From NCBI GenBank assembly GCA_966211965.1, contig CBIHON010000011.1, forward strand, positions 1 to 64,000: a stretch of DNA of 64,000 bases. The letters run 5' to 3'. The position numbers and the translations under genes are program-made. Of this stretch, positions 44,804 to 53,898 are shown one piece after another. How positions within the stretch are numbered: the first letter of the stretch is position 1; each line of letters begins with the position of its first letter. This stretch comes from CBIHON01 sp966211965. Lineage in GTDB: Bacteria > Pseudomonadota > Gammaproteobacteria > Burkholderiales > Burkholderiaceae_D. A model generated the notes under the pieces. That model was not told where the DNA came from. It saw nothing but the letters and a program-made list of their open reading frames with translations, and did not search any database.

Positions 44804-45580
44804 TCATACACCGAACATCATGCCGCCGTCGATCACATAGCTCTGCGCGGTGATTGCGGCCGCTTGGTCGGATGCCAGGAATGCGATCAGGGAGGCCACT
44901 TCAGAGCTGTCGATGAGCCTGCGCAGCGGGATCTTCTTGCGCGTGCTGCGCAGCAATTGACCCGCCGGCACACCCACCTTTTCCGCTTCCAGCGCCAACT
45001 CGCGTCGGAACATCGGGGTATCGACCGACGCCGGCAAAACCGCATTCACGGTGATGCGCCGTAACGCCAGGTCGAGGGCGAGGCTCTTGGTAAAGCCAAG
45101 CAATGCGTGCTTGGACGTGCAATAAGCGGAATTGCGGATGCGTCCATAGCGTCCCAGCACCGACGACACATTGATGATGCGGCCGCCGTCTGGCATGACT
45201 GCGAGCGCCTCCAGCGTCACGTGATAGGTCCCATGCACATTGACGTCGATGATGCGTTGCCAGATTTCATATTCATCCGGTTCGTTTTCGCAGGCGATGC
45301 CGGCGCTGTTGACCAGCACATCGATTTTTCCGAGCCGGTTCAATGCCGGCTGCAAGGCCCGGCCCAAGACGATCCGGTCCGAAATGTCCGCAACGCATGG
45401 AATGATCTGCGCCGCGCCGCCGATTTCGTTCAAGTCGGCGTACAACTGCTGCAGGGCGCCGGCATCGGTATCGAGCAAGACCAGTGCCGCGACACCGCGC
45501 TCATGCAGCAGTCGCGCGGTAGCGGAGCCGATGCCGCCGGCCGCGCCGGTGATCAAGGCTGTTTTTCCTTTGAATGTCAT
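44804..45580 (-). CDS. Short-chain dehydrogenase/reductase 3 of the lipid operon
   Basis: A 258-residue SDR: TGAAGGIG, NSAGIA, the YCTSK catalytic pair, and the AQSYVIDGG C-terminus. It is the duplicated partner of the 43991-44764 gene. A GGGAGAAG ribosome binding site precedes the ATG. The role (keto reduction or alcohol/aldehyde conversion) is not resolvable from sequence. Confidence 0.85.
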   Translation of the reverse strand: MTFKGKTALITGAAGGIGSATARLLHERGVAALVLLDTDAGALQQLYADLNEIGGAAQIIPCVADISDRIVLGRALQPALNRLGKIDVLVNSAGIACENEPDEYEIWQRIIDVNVHGTYHVTLEALAVMPDGGRIINVSSVLGRYGRIRNSAYCTSKHALLGFTKSLALDLALRRITVNAVLPASVDTPMFRRELALEAEKVGVPAGQLLRSTRKKIPLRRLIDSSEVASLIAFLASDQAAAITAQSYVIDGGMMFGV

Positions 45581-45712
45581 GTGTTGTCTTCTCCCATAAA
45601 TGTTTTTTAAATTGTTCGGGCTTTTTCTGTGCTATCGCTGTTTTTGGAATCCCATTACTTCCTTGTCTTCCCAGCGCGCGTTGGGACGACAGGCGTAAAT
45701 GGAATTGCCGCA

Positions 45713-46465
45713 TCATGCCATCTTCATGCCTCCGTCCAGGTGCAGGACTTCACCCGTCATATACAGGTTGGCCGGGCTGGCGAGAAAGGCAATCGCTTCC
45801 GCCACTTCAACCGGCTCGGCATAGCGCTTGAGCAAGAGCCGCTTCATGATTTCGTCTTCGGCGTGTTGGCGGATCTGCGCCGACATGGCTGTCTCGATGA
45901 CACCCGGTGCGACCGCGTTGACGAGGATGTTGCGCGACGCCAGTTCAACCGCCATCGCGCGGGTGAAGGCTTCCACCGCGCCCTTGGTTGCGGCATAGAT
46001 GGATTGGCCGCGCCCCGGTTTGCCGGCTGCGGACGAGGAAATGTTCACGATGCGGCCCCAGCGTTGCTGGACCATCTGCTTGGCGGCTGCCCGGGTCACG
46101 TAAATCGTTCCGAGCAGATTGGTCCGGATCAGCGGCTCGATGTCCGCGGACTGCGCGCTGACCAGGAGCTTGTCGCAGGTGATGCCGGCATTGTTGACCA
46201 GCACATCGATGCGGCCCCATTGTTCGATCACCGCTTCCACCATCGCGTCGGCCTGATCCGCCTGCGCGACATCGGCTTGCAGGAGCAGTGCGCGCCGGCC
46301 GGTTTGCTCGACCGCCTGCGCGGTCTCGCGCGCCCCCGCCTCGTCAGTGCGAAAATTGATCGCAACGTCGCATCCGCGTTGCGCCAGCAATATTGCTGCC
46401 GCACTGCCGATGCCTTTGGCGGCGCCTGTCACCAGCGCGATTTTTCCGTCGAATATCATGTGCAT
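45713..46465 (-). CDS. FabG-like 3-oxoacyl-ACP reductase 2
   Basis: A 250-residue FabG-type SDR: TGAAKGIG, LVNNAGIT, ISSSAAGKPG, YAATK, and the typical end MTGEVLHLDGGMKMA. It should reduce beta-ketoacyl-ACP with NADPH. Closely similar to the next upstream FabG-like protein. ATGs at 46465 and 46459 are both possible. Confidence 0.9.
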   Translation of the reverse strand: MHMIFDGKIALVTGAAKGIGSAAAILLAQRGCDVAINFRTDEAGARETAQAVEQTGRRALLLQADVAQADQADAMVEAVIEQWGRIDVLVNNAGITCDKLLVSAQSADIEPLIRTNLLGTIYVTRAAAKQMVQQRWGRIVNISSSAAGKPGRGQSIYAATKGAVEAFTRAMAVELASRNILVNAVAPGVIETAMSAQIRQHAEDEIMKRLLLKRYAEPVEVAEAIAFLASPANLYMTGEVLHLDGGMKMA

Positions 46466-46490
46466 GCCGTTTTTTAAGTGATCGAATTCA

Positions 46491-47267
46491 TCAAGCCATT
46501 TTCATTCCGCCGTTGAGGTGCAATACCTCGCCGGTGATGTAGAGATTTGCCGGCCCGGCGAGAAACGCGACGGCTTCGGCCATCTCGCGCGGCTCGGCGT
46601 AGCGTTTCAAGAGCAGGCGTTGCATCACTTCGTCATCGCGATGCTCGCGCATCGGGATCGACATGTCGGTGACGGTGACGCCAGGCGCCACGCAGTTGAC
46701 CAGAATGTTTTTCGGGGCAAGCTCGACCGCCATGGCGCGCGTGAACGACTCGATGCCGCCCTTGCTCGCGGCATACGCGGCTTGCCCGGGGCCGGGCTTG
46801 CCGGCGGCCGACGACGAGATGTTGACGATGCGGCCGTAACGCTGGCCGATCATGTGCAGCGCGGCCGCCTGGGTCGGATAGATCGTGCCGAGCAGGTTGG
46901 TTCTGATGACGGATTCGATGTCCTCCGGCAGCATCCGCAGCAACGTGTCGTTGCGAGTGATGCCGGCATTGTTGACCAGCACATCGATCCTGCCGAAACG
47001 GTCCATGACCGCGTCTATCATGTGATCGGCTTGCGGCGGGTCGGCGACGTCGGCCTGCACCAGGAGCGCGGCAGCTCCCGCCCGTTCGACGGCGGCGCAG
47101 GTGTCGCGTGCGGCGCCTTCGCAATGGCGATAATTGACGGCGACGTCATAGCCTTGTTCGGCGAGGAGCAGGGCGATTGCCTTGCCTATTCCCCGGCCGG
47201 CGCCAGTAACCACGGCGGCTCTTTTCCCAGGATGCGTATGCGGAGACATTGGCGGTTGATTCTTCAT
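46491..47267 (-). CDS. FabG-like 3-oxoacyl-ACP reductase 1
   Basis: A 258-residue FabG-type SDR: TGAGRGIG, LVNNAGIT, YAASK and ITGEVLHLNGGMKMA. Start 47267 overlaps the aminotransferase fusion stop (ATGA); the much longer in-frame ORF upstream is an antisense-type artefact of the GC-rich neighbour. It forms a tandem pair with the 45713-46465 gene. Confidence 0.9.
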   Translation of the reverse strand: MKNQPPMSPHTHPGKRAAVVTGAGRGIGKAIALLLAEQGYDVAVNYRHCEGAARDTCAAVERAGAAALLVQADVADPPQADHMIDAVMDRFGRIDVLVNNAGITRNDTLLRMLPEDIESVIRTNLLGTIYPTQAAALHMIGQRYGRIVNISSSAAGKPGPGQAAYAASKGGIESFTRAMAVELAPKNILVNCVAPGVTVTDMSIPMREHRDDEVMQRLLLKRYAEPREMAEAVAFLAGPANLYITGEVLHLNGGMKMA

Positions 47268-50167
47268 AGCGAGCTTCCCGTCTTGTAGTCGGCCAGGCGG
47301 AAGCCGTGCATCTCGGCCAGTGCCGCGATTTCCCGGACCTGCCGTTTTGTGATCTGGCCGTAGGAATAATGGCGCTCGAAACCGGCGAGACCGAGAATCA
47401 CGGTCTCGGCCATGCAGGCGAACAACTGGCCTTCCGCCAAAAATGCGCGTGCCCCCGGATGCAGGCTTTCGCCGTTGGGCGTCGCGACAATGCCGCCTTG
47501 CTGGTAAATCAAGTCCGGCCGCTTGACTGTGATGCCGGCGACGACGTTGTTGGGCACTGCGATATCGCAAACGATTGCGCCCTCCCGGAAGTCTTCGGCG
47601 GTCAGGAACGGCTGCGGGTGGTTCGCCGCGCACAGCACGATCCGGCCCTCGCGGATCAGGCGGCGGTCGGTGGATACGCGCAGGTAGGGATCTTCGCCAT
47701 ACCGTTGGCGCAGGTGGTTTGCGATGGCCCGGCCACAGTCGCGGCGCGGCGCAGTCCCGTGCGCCAACCAGTCGCGGATCAAGGGCTCCTGCGCCAGTTT
47801 GCCGGCCAGTTGTCCAAGGTGTTGCGGCTGCATCGAGCAGATCTCTTGCCACGCATCGTCATAGATGTTGCAGACGGTTTTATTCAGGCGGCTGACCGAG
47901 CCGTCGCGCTCGCTTCCCAGCAGGATGATGCGAGAGGTCTTCTCGCTCAACAGGGAGGCATACGTGGATGCAATGTTGCCGGCGGCGCCGACCACCACTG
48001 CCGTCAGCTCATGCACGGCCTTGCCGGTGCCGGCAACCGCCTTGTCGATCGCCTGCATCGCCATTGCAATGGTCAACGCGTTGCCGGATGTGCAGGCCAT
48101 GTCCGGTACGCGCAAGGAGGTGCAATTGTTGGTGACGATCGAGGTGTACATCCCGAGGCCGGCGATCTCGCAGCCATCCGATTTGGCGGCCTCGATCCGC
48201 TCTTCGATGTCGTCGCGGATGGCGTCGATTTCGCCGTTGACGAGGTATTGCGCCATTTGCTCCGACGCGATGCAAAGCGGATACAGAATGAAGTCGACCG
48301 CGCTGCCCGTCGGCGAATGAATGCGTACGGGCGGGTAGGGCGCGGCTTTTTTTGCCGGTTCCATTTTCAGCACGAAAGCGCACAGCTCTTCCGCATTCAG
48401 GCAGGCTAGCGAGGGATCGACTTCCGCCAAGTCTTGCGGTGCGATGAGGTGGTTCAGAAAAGCGATCCGGCGCACCGGACGGGTCGGCGCGAACCGGTCG
48501 AGGGTTGGGGCGGAGGCCGGAAATGCGTCGCGGAAATCCTCGATGCTCGTGCGCGGCTTGGCGCGACGGGACGAGGTAAGCGGATACACCAGATGCAAGG
48601 CATCCTGCTTGCGCACGATCTCGCACAGGTTCCCGAATGCCGCACCAATGCGCGCCACATCGGCGGCGCTGAGAAGCAGCGACGGTTCGAGGCGCAGCAC
48701 GTTCGGCGCGCTCGCCGTGGGGGCGATGCGGATCTGCCGTTCCCTCAGCATGTAGGCGCAGAGCATGTAACCGAACGCATCGTTGCAGGCGCTGCCGCGG
48801 ATGATTGCCGAGGCGGCGTTTTTTTGCGAATGGAATTCGATGCCGATGAACAAGCCCATGCCGCGCACTTCGCGGATGACATCGGGATAAGCTTCCCGCA
48901 CCGCTTGCAGCGCTGCAGACAGCGAAGCGCCGAGCGTCTGCACCTGGCGGTACGCGCTGCCTTCGCCGGCTTCGAGCAGGTCGAGCACCTGGAGCGCGAT
49001 TCCGGCCGAGAAATCGTCCTCCGCGAATGTCGAGCTGTGGATCAGGCTGAATTCCTTGCGCAGGCGGCTCTTGCGGATCAAGGTCGCGGAGATTTTCGCC
49101 AGACCGCCGCCGAGCGACTTGGACAGGGTGTAATAGTCACCGCGCAAGCCGATGCGGCTGCTGGCGAAGAAGCTGCCGGAACGCCCCATGCCGCTTTGAA
49201 TCTCATCGACGATCAGCGGGCAGTCGAGCTGGTTGCAGGTCTTCCGGATGAGCTTGGCAAACTCGGCGTCGAGGCAATGCACCCCGCCTTCGCCCTGGAT
49301 CGGTTCGACCAGGAAGGCGGAAAAAATCGGCAGATTGCGTTCGACGATGCGGACTTCGCCGCCCTCGCATGCCAGATCGTACAGCACTAGGCTTTCCTCG
49401 GCGACGATGCGCTCCAGTTGCGCGGGCGCATGCGGCGACACGAAACGGGTATTCAAACCGAAATACTGGAACGGCCGCCTGAAGTGCTTGTTGTGCGTGA
49501 GTTGCACGCTGCCGATCAGCTTGCCGTGGAAGGATTTTTCGAGCACCACGAAGATCGGCCGCTTCACCAGTTGCGCCGTGTTGTGGTTGACCAGGCCGAC
49601 GATCAGTTCTTCGAAATTGCGCACGTCGAATACCTGCTCGCGTATCGACGCGTGGCGGTAGACGTCGGCCGGGATTCTTGCGTCGCCGCGCCGGATCGCG
49701 CGCTGGACGTATTCGATGTTGAGCGTGATTTCGTCCAGCAAGGCTTCGAGTTTCAGTACGCGTTCCAGCTCAGCGTGCTTGATGGCGATTTCGATTGCCT
49801 CGGCACCGCTGTTGGCGAAGGAAACGTTGAAGGTTTCATCGCTCTTCAACTCGCGCTGGACGATGTGGTTGAGCCGCGCCGCCAGTTCACCCGCGCGTTC
49901 GCGCAGAGAGAACTGGGCATGCACCGGGACTTGGCGATCGAGCAGCTCGTGCGCCGCAGCGGTGATCGCCGGATGATGATGGCCCAGGATGGTCGAGCCG
50001 TATCCGCCGATCAGGTCGAGCACCGCCACTTCGCCGCCATCGACGCCGCGGTAGTAAAGGGTGTCTCCCTCAGCCCTGGTGTAAGCAACGTCCAGACCGA
50101 GCGCAGCAAGTATTTTCGAGAGCTGGGGCTTGACGTGTTGCTGATAGCGGGAAATGGATTCGGACAT
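47264..50167 (-). CDS. Class III aminotransferase fused to an acyl-ACP-reductase-like domain
   Basis: A 967-residue fusion. Residues about 1-460 are a fold-type I class III PLP aminotransferase: VSFANSGAEAIEIAIKHAE, IVDEIQSGMGRSG, and the PLP lysine K350 in YTLSKSLGGG. Residues about 560-967 resemble cyanobacterial long-chain acyl-ACP reductase: a CEIAGLGMYTSIV stretch, the dinucleotide motif VVVGAAGNIAS near residue 727, FACMAETVILGLAGFE and the ITKRQVREI helix. Such an enzyme could reduce an acyl thioester to an aldehyde and transaminate it to a terminal amine. The thioester cysteine of cyanobacterial reductase is not obvious at the aligned position (GGIVATPN), so the release chemistry is uncertain. 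Analogous reductase-aminotransferase fusions act in prodigiosin and tambjamine pathways. Confidence 0.75.
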   Translation of the reverse strand: MSESISRYQQHVKPQLSKILAALGLDVAYTRAEGDTLYYRGVDGGEVAVLDLIGGYGSTILGHHHPAITAAAHELLDRQVPVHAQFSLRERAGELAARLNHIVQRELKSDETFNVSFANSGAEAIEIAIKHAELERVLKLEALLDEITLNIEYVQRAIRRGDARIPADVYRHASIREQVFDVRNFEELIVGLVNHNTAQLVKRPIFVVLEKSFHGKLIGSVQLTHNKHFRRPFQYFGLNTRFVSPHAPAQLERIVAEESLVLYDLACEGGEVRIVERNLPIFSAFLVEPIQGEGGVHCLDAEFAKLIRKTCNQLDCPLIVDEIQSGMGRSGSFFASSRIGLRGDYYTLSKSLGGGLAKISATLIRKSRLRKEFSLIHSSTFAEDDFSAGIALQVLDLLEAGEGSAYRQVQTLGASLSAALQAVREAYPDVIREVRGMGLFIGIEFHSQKNAASAIIRGSACNDAFGYMLCAYMLRERQIRIAPTASAPNVLRLEPSLLLSAADVARIGAAFGNLCEIVRKQDALHLVYPLTSSRRAKPRTSIEDFRDAFPASAPTLDRFAPTRPVRRIAFLNHLIAPQDLAEVDPSLACLNAEELCAFVLKMEPAKKAAPYPPVRIHSPTGSAVDFILYPLCIASEQMAQYLVNGEIDAIRDDIEERIEAAKSDGCEIAGLGMYTSIVTNNCTSLRVPDMACTSGNALTIAMAMQAIDKAVAGTGKAVHELTAVVVGAAGNIASTYASLLSEKTSRIILLGSERDGSVSRLNKTVCNIYDDAWQEICSMQPQHLGQLAGKLAQEPLIRDWLAHGTAPRRDCGRAIANHLRQRYGEDPYLRVSTDRRLIREGRIVLCAANHPQPFLTAEDFREGAIVCDIAVPNNVVAGITVKRPDLIYQQGGIVATPNGESLHPGARAFLAEGQLFACMAETVILGLAGFERHYSYGQITKRQVREIAALAEMHGFRLADYKTGSSL

Positions 50168-50195
50168 GGATGCGCACCTGGTCGGGAGGGTGGAT

Positions 50196-51482
50196 TCAAT
50201 CGAAAGGCTTGGAAAGCAGAATGGCGGAATGACTGCCGGTGTGGCCGGCCGTCAGCGTGAGGACCTGGCGTACAGGGCGGTGCAGCGCGTTGCCTTGAAC
50301 CAGCTTGAGACGGGTGGCGAGCGGTTGTTCGAGGTGCGCGATCGGCGGCACCTGCTGATGCTGCAGCATGGCGATCGCGGCCAGCAGTTTGACCGGGCAG
50401 GCCGGCACGCTGCCGGTGATGGGCGTGACGCAGGTGACCGGCAAAGACGGGTTCAGGTCCGGCAGCGATTCGATCATTTGCAGTTCTTCCCGGTCGTGGC
50501 GCACACTGCCGCGGCCGGTGGCGACGATCGCGTCGATATCGGCGGGCGCTATCCCTGCCGCACAGACGGCTTGCTGCACGCAGTGCCGGTAAGGATTGGC
50601 GTTGCCGGTGGCTCCGCCCATATCGATCGCGCAGCCGATGCCGGACACGGCGGCGAGCGGGCGCACGCCGCGCTGTTGCGCATGCTCTGCGGTTTCCAGA
50701 ACCATTGCAATCGCGCCCTCGCCGAGTATGGCGCCGTCGCTCCGCAGGTCGAACGGACGCAGCGACGCGGCGCCGTCGCGGCATTCGCTCAGATGTCCCA
50801 ACTGCCGCATTTCCGCGAACGTCATCGCTTCGTTGTAGCTGCCGGCGCATACCAGCAGCGCGACATCGCAATAGCCGTGCCGCAGGCTGAACACGGCGCT
50901 GCGCAGGGCCGCGATGACGGCGCTGTCATCCTGCACGAAAGCGCCGCAGTCGCCACGCATTTCGAAGGCCAGACTCGTGATTGCAAGCAGATTGTTCGCC
51001 AGGCACTTGATCACAAAGAACGGGTCCACGCCGCGCAAGTGCATGAACTCATGCGTGAGAGTCCCGATGTCGAGCGAGCGCTTGTGAAGGGCTGCGGCGA
51101 CGCCGGCTGTAAAAGAAGGAAGCGACGGGTACATGTAGTCGCCTTGCGCGGTGAATATGCCCCGGCGCTCATCCGGGATGGTGCCAATATCGAGCCGGGC
51201 CGAGGCGAATGCGTCGGCCGATGCCTTGACGCTCCATTGCGAGCATGGCGTGCCGTAGCGCCGCAGCTTGAACGGCAGGGCATCGAGCGCCGCCGCATGT
51301 TGTTCATCATCGACGCCGCCGAAGTTCGAAATGATCGTGGAATCGATGTGCCGGTCGCGGTAAGGCGTGATTGCGCTGCAGCCCGAAACCAGACGTTGCC
51401 AGTAGGCTTCGATCGTCGGGCTGCCGGGCAACACGCACCCGGCGCCGGTGATCGCTACGACACGCTTGGAAATAGGCTCCAT
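50196..51482 (-). CDS. Degenerate ketosynthase-like protein (CLF-like) 2
   Basis: A 428-residue thiolase-fold ketosynthase homologue whose catalytic triad is lost. The segment aligned with the active site reads FVQDDSAV, placing D186 where the nucleophilic Cys should be; VATGRGSVRH replaces NAHGTST, and TPITGSVPAC replaces KSxxGH. This is the pattern of chain-length-factor or KS-beta subunits, which pair with an active ketosynthase. The active KS is immediately upstream with a 1-bp overlap (TGATG). Confidence 0.75.
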   Translation of the reverse strand: MEPISKRVVAITGAGCVLPGSPTIEAYWQRLVSGCSAITPYRDRHIDSTIISNFGGVDDEQHAAALDALPFKLRRYGTPCSQWSVKASADAFASARLDIGTIPDERRGIFTAQGDYMYPSLPSFTAGVAAALHKRSLDIGTLTHEFMHLRGVDPFFVIKCLANNLLAITSLAFEMRGDCGAFVQDDSAVIAALRSAVFSLRHGYCDVALLVCAGSYNEAMTFAEMRQLGHLSECRDGAASLRPFDLRSDGAILGEGAIAMVLETAEHAQQRGVRPLAAVSGIGCAIDMGGATGNANPYRHCVQQAVCAAGIAPADIDAIVATGRGSVRHDREELQMIESLPDLNPSLPVTCVTPITGSVPACPVKLLAAIAMLQHQQVPPIAHLEQPLATRLKLVQGNALHRPVRQVLTLTAGHTGSHSAILLSKPFD

Positions 51483-52771
51483 CACCGATGCCCGTCCTGA
51501 TAGCGCCGCAGCGCAAGTGAAGCGTTCAGCCCCCCAAATCCGAAGGAGTTTGACAACGCTGCATCCAGTTGCAGGGCGCGCCACGCGTGGGCGACGTAGT
51601 CGAGATCGCACTCGGGGTCGGGCGTGTCGAGGTTGAGCGTCGGCGGCACTTTGCCGTCCTTCAGCGCCAGGACGGTCGCAATGAATTCCGGCCCGCCGGC
51701 GGCCGTGATCAGGTGCCCGATCTGCGACTTCGACGCGCTGACGGCGAGCTTGCGATAGTGTTCCTGCTTCGAAAACACCTGCTTGATCGCACGTGTTTCG
51801 GCGATGTCGTTCAAATGGGTCGATGTGCCATGGGCATTGATGTAGCCGATCGATTCCGGCGCCAAGCCGGCGTCGTGCAGCGCATGTTGCATCGCCAACG
51901 CCGCGCCCGCGCCATCGGGATGCGGCGCGGTGATCCGGTAGGCGTCCAGCGCGGTGCCGAAGCCGCAGACTTCGGCATACACCTGCGCGCCCCGTTGCCT
52001 GGCATGTTCTTCCGATTCGAGCACTACGATGCCCGCGCCTTCGCCGGCAACCAGGCCACTGCGCTCAAGATCGAAAGGGCGGCAAAGCCGGTCGCCATGG
52101 GCGTCGGACACCGACGGCGCGCCCAGCAGGTGCAAGGCCAGCATATTGTAAAAACTGAGCGTGGAGTCGGCGCCGCCCGCCAGCATGCAATCGGCTTCGC
52201 CGCGCCGGATCATGCGCATGCCGGCGCCGATGGCATGCGCGGCGCCGGCGCATGCGGTGCTGAAGTTCAAGAGCGGCCCGCCGCAGCGATAAGCCCGTGC
52301 AATCGATGCGGCGAGGTGATCGTTGTCGGCTCGCAGCCGCGGATTAAGCCGGCCGCGCTGCGCGTACAGATGTTCCCAGCAAGGGCCATCAGGCCCCATC
52401 GCCAGCAGCATGTCGTCGAGGTCGCGTTCAGGCGTGCCGGAACCGATAGCGACGCCGAATCTCGCGTTTATTTTTGCGCCGCTTTCCGGGCAGCCTAATC
52501 CTGCATCGATCAAGGCTTGGCGGGCGGCAACCATGCCGAAACGCGCACGCCTCTCCATGGGCGCTTGCAATTCCGCCAGATCGCCGAAGCAGCGGTTGAA
52601 GTATTCGATATCGACCGGCGCTGCAAACTTTACCGGGAAATCATCATGGCCTTTCGGCTGCCATGCACGTATCGACGAACGTCCATCGAGCAAGGCTTGC
52701 CAGAAATCTCTCCACGCAAAGCCGAGGCCGGTAATGACGCCGAGGCCGGTGACAACAACGCGGCGGTTCAT
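51482..52771 (-). CDS. Beta-ketoacyl-ACP synthase (FabF-type), catalytically complete 2
   Basis: A 429-residue KAS II-type condensing enzyme: STACAGAAHA with nucleophile C174, NAHGTST and KSQIGH for the two catalytic His, and the C-terminal SNSFGFGG. It should extend an acyl chain on the cluster ACP with malonyl units. Start MNRRVVVTGLG at 52771 is set by the ATGA overlap with the upstream degenerate KS. It likely forms a heterodimer with the following degenerate KS. Confidence 0.9.
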   Translation of the reverse strand: MNRRVVVTGLGVITGLGFAWRDFWQALLDGRSSIRAWQPKGHDDFPVKFAAPVDIEYFNRCFGDLAELQAPMERRARFGMVAARQALIDAGLGCPESGAKINARFGVAIGSGTPERDLDDMLLAMGPDGPCWEHLYAQRGRLNPRLRADNDHLAASIARAYRCGGPLLNFSTACAGAAHAIGAGMRMIRRGEADCMLAGGADSTLSFYNMLALHLLGAPSVSDAHGDRLCRPFDLERSGLVAGEGAGIVVLESEEHARQRGAQVYAEVCGFGTALDAYRITAPHPDGAGAALAMQHALHDAGLAPESIGYINAHGTSTHLNDIAETRAIKQVFSKQEHYRKLAVSASKSQIGHLITAAGGPEFIATVLALKDGKVPPTLNLDTPDPECDLDYVAHAWRALQLDAALSNSFGFGGLNASLALRRYQDGHR

Positions 52772-53898
52772 TGCTTCTCCTCCGACAGCACGACGACGAC
52801 GTATTGACCCTCGGCGCCCGTAGCGGCGACCAAGGCATGCTTCACTTCCCATGTCTCCTCGATTGCGGCGGCGCTGCCGTTGTTCAGCAGGCGTTTGCCA
52901 TGCCTGATGCCATGGGCCGCGAGCAGAAGATTGAGCACCGGTCCCGCCGGGCCAATGTCGCCGCACCCATGTCTCGAGCAGGCGAATGCCGCCGGGCTGC
53001 CGTCCCGTACTGCTGCGCGTCCGGACGCCGGGCGCGAGTCTGCCAGAATCCATCCAAGATGGTGCATGCCGATGCCTGCCATCTTCAATGCCTGCTGGAT
53101 GAGGACACGCTGCGACGCCTCGGCGTTCGCACCGACGGCAATGAAGCCGCGCGCATAGCCGCTGATGCGGACCGGCCTTGGCGCGTCGCTGGACGCTTGC
53201 ACAAGCGCGAAGGCCGCACCTTCTCCGGGGATATGTGCCGGGTCCTGGAGCCAGCCGAGGTGATCGTATTTCAGCATCAGCATCGGATTGATTTTTTGAC
53301 TGACGGCGCCGGTCAGGGCGATGTCGTTCTCTCGCTCGCTGACGGATAATGCCGCTTCGATGAGAGCCTCCAGTCCGCAATCGGCACCTGGCGAATACAC
53401 ACCCATCGCGCCGGTCATGCCGAACTTGGCGGCGATATGCGCACAAGCGCTGCTGTTCAATTCGGACAATGCGGAAAACGACGGTGTCTCACGCAGGCAA
53501 AGCGCGGTGGAAAGCGATTCTCCCGTTTCATGCATCGCTTCGAGTACACACCAGGGCGGCACCGCTTCATCGATCATCGGCAAGCCGAGGTATAAGCCGA
53601 TGCGGTTCTTCTCGGTCTGCGCAAATACCGATGAGGCATGCAAGGCCAGATAGGCGCCATGCAGGGCAAGGATTGCCTGCTTTTCCATCGTTCGCAATAT
53701 CTTGCGGTCTAGGTTCAGGCCGGGGGGCAGGGCGGCGCCGGCCGAGAACGCTTGGGTCCATGCCGTTCCCTCGATGGCAGGGCAGGGCAGCGGCGACAGA
53801 TTGCGTTCGCCGCTGACAATGCTGCGCCATACGCTTTCGATGTCACTGCCGGCGGCACAGTACACACCGGGGCTTTCGATATAGACTGGACGAATCAT
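52768..53898 (-). CDS. Degenerate ketosynthase-like protein 1
   Basis: A 376-residue ketosynthase homologue, shorter than usual. The active-site segment reads YSPGADCG, with Ala172 at the Cys position and a Cys two residues later; both catalytic-His motifs (HGTxT and GH) are absent. Overlaps by 4 bp with both neighbours. Probably a non-catalytic partner (KS-beta) of the complete KS on one side or the other. Confidence 0.7.
   Translation of the reverse strand: MIRPVYIESPGVYCAAGSDIESVWRSIVSGERNLSPLPCPAIEGTAWTQAFSAGAALPPGLNLDRKILRTMEKQAILALHGAYLALHASSVFAQTEKNRIGLYLGLPMIDEAVPPWCVLEAMHETGESLSTALCLRETPSFSALSELNSSACAHIAAKFGMTGAMGVYSPGADCGLEALIEAALSVSERENDIALTGAVSQKINPMLMLKYDHLGWLQDPAHIPGEGAAFALVQASSDAPRPVRISGYARGFIAVGANAEASQRVLIQQALKMAGIGMHHLGWILADSRPASGRAAVRDGSPAAFACSRHGCGDIGPAGPVLNLLLAAHGIRHGKRLLNNGSAAAIEETWEVKHALVAATGAEGQYVVVVLSEEKQ

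Noticed and set aside
46491..47852. 453-codon version of FabG-like 1 with a long N-terminal extension
   Set aside because: The extra 195 residues overlap the aminotransferase fusion in another frame; the ATGA overlap at 47267 gives the natural start.
47306..48409. 367-codon plus-strand ORF opposite the aminotransferase fusion
   Set aside because: Antisense of a strongly supported coding region; no ribosome binding site or family match.
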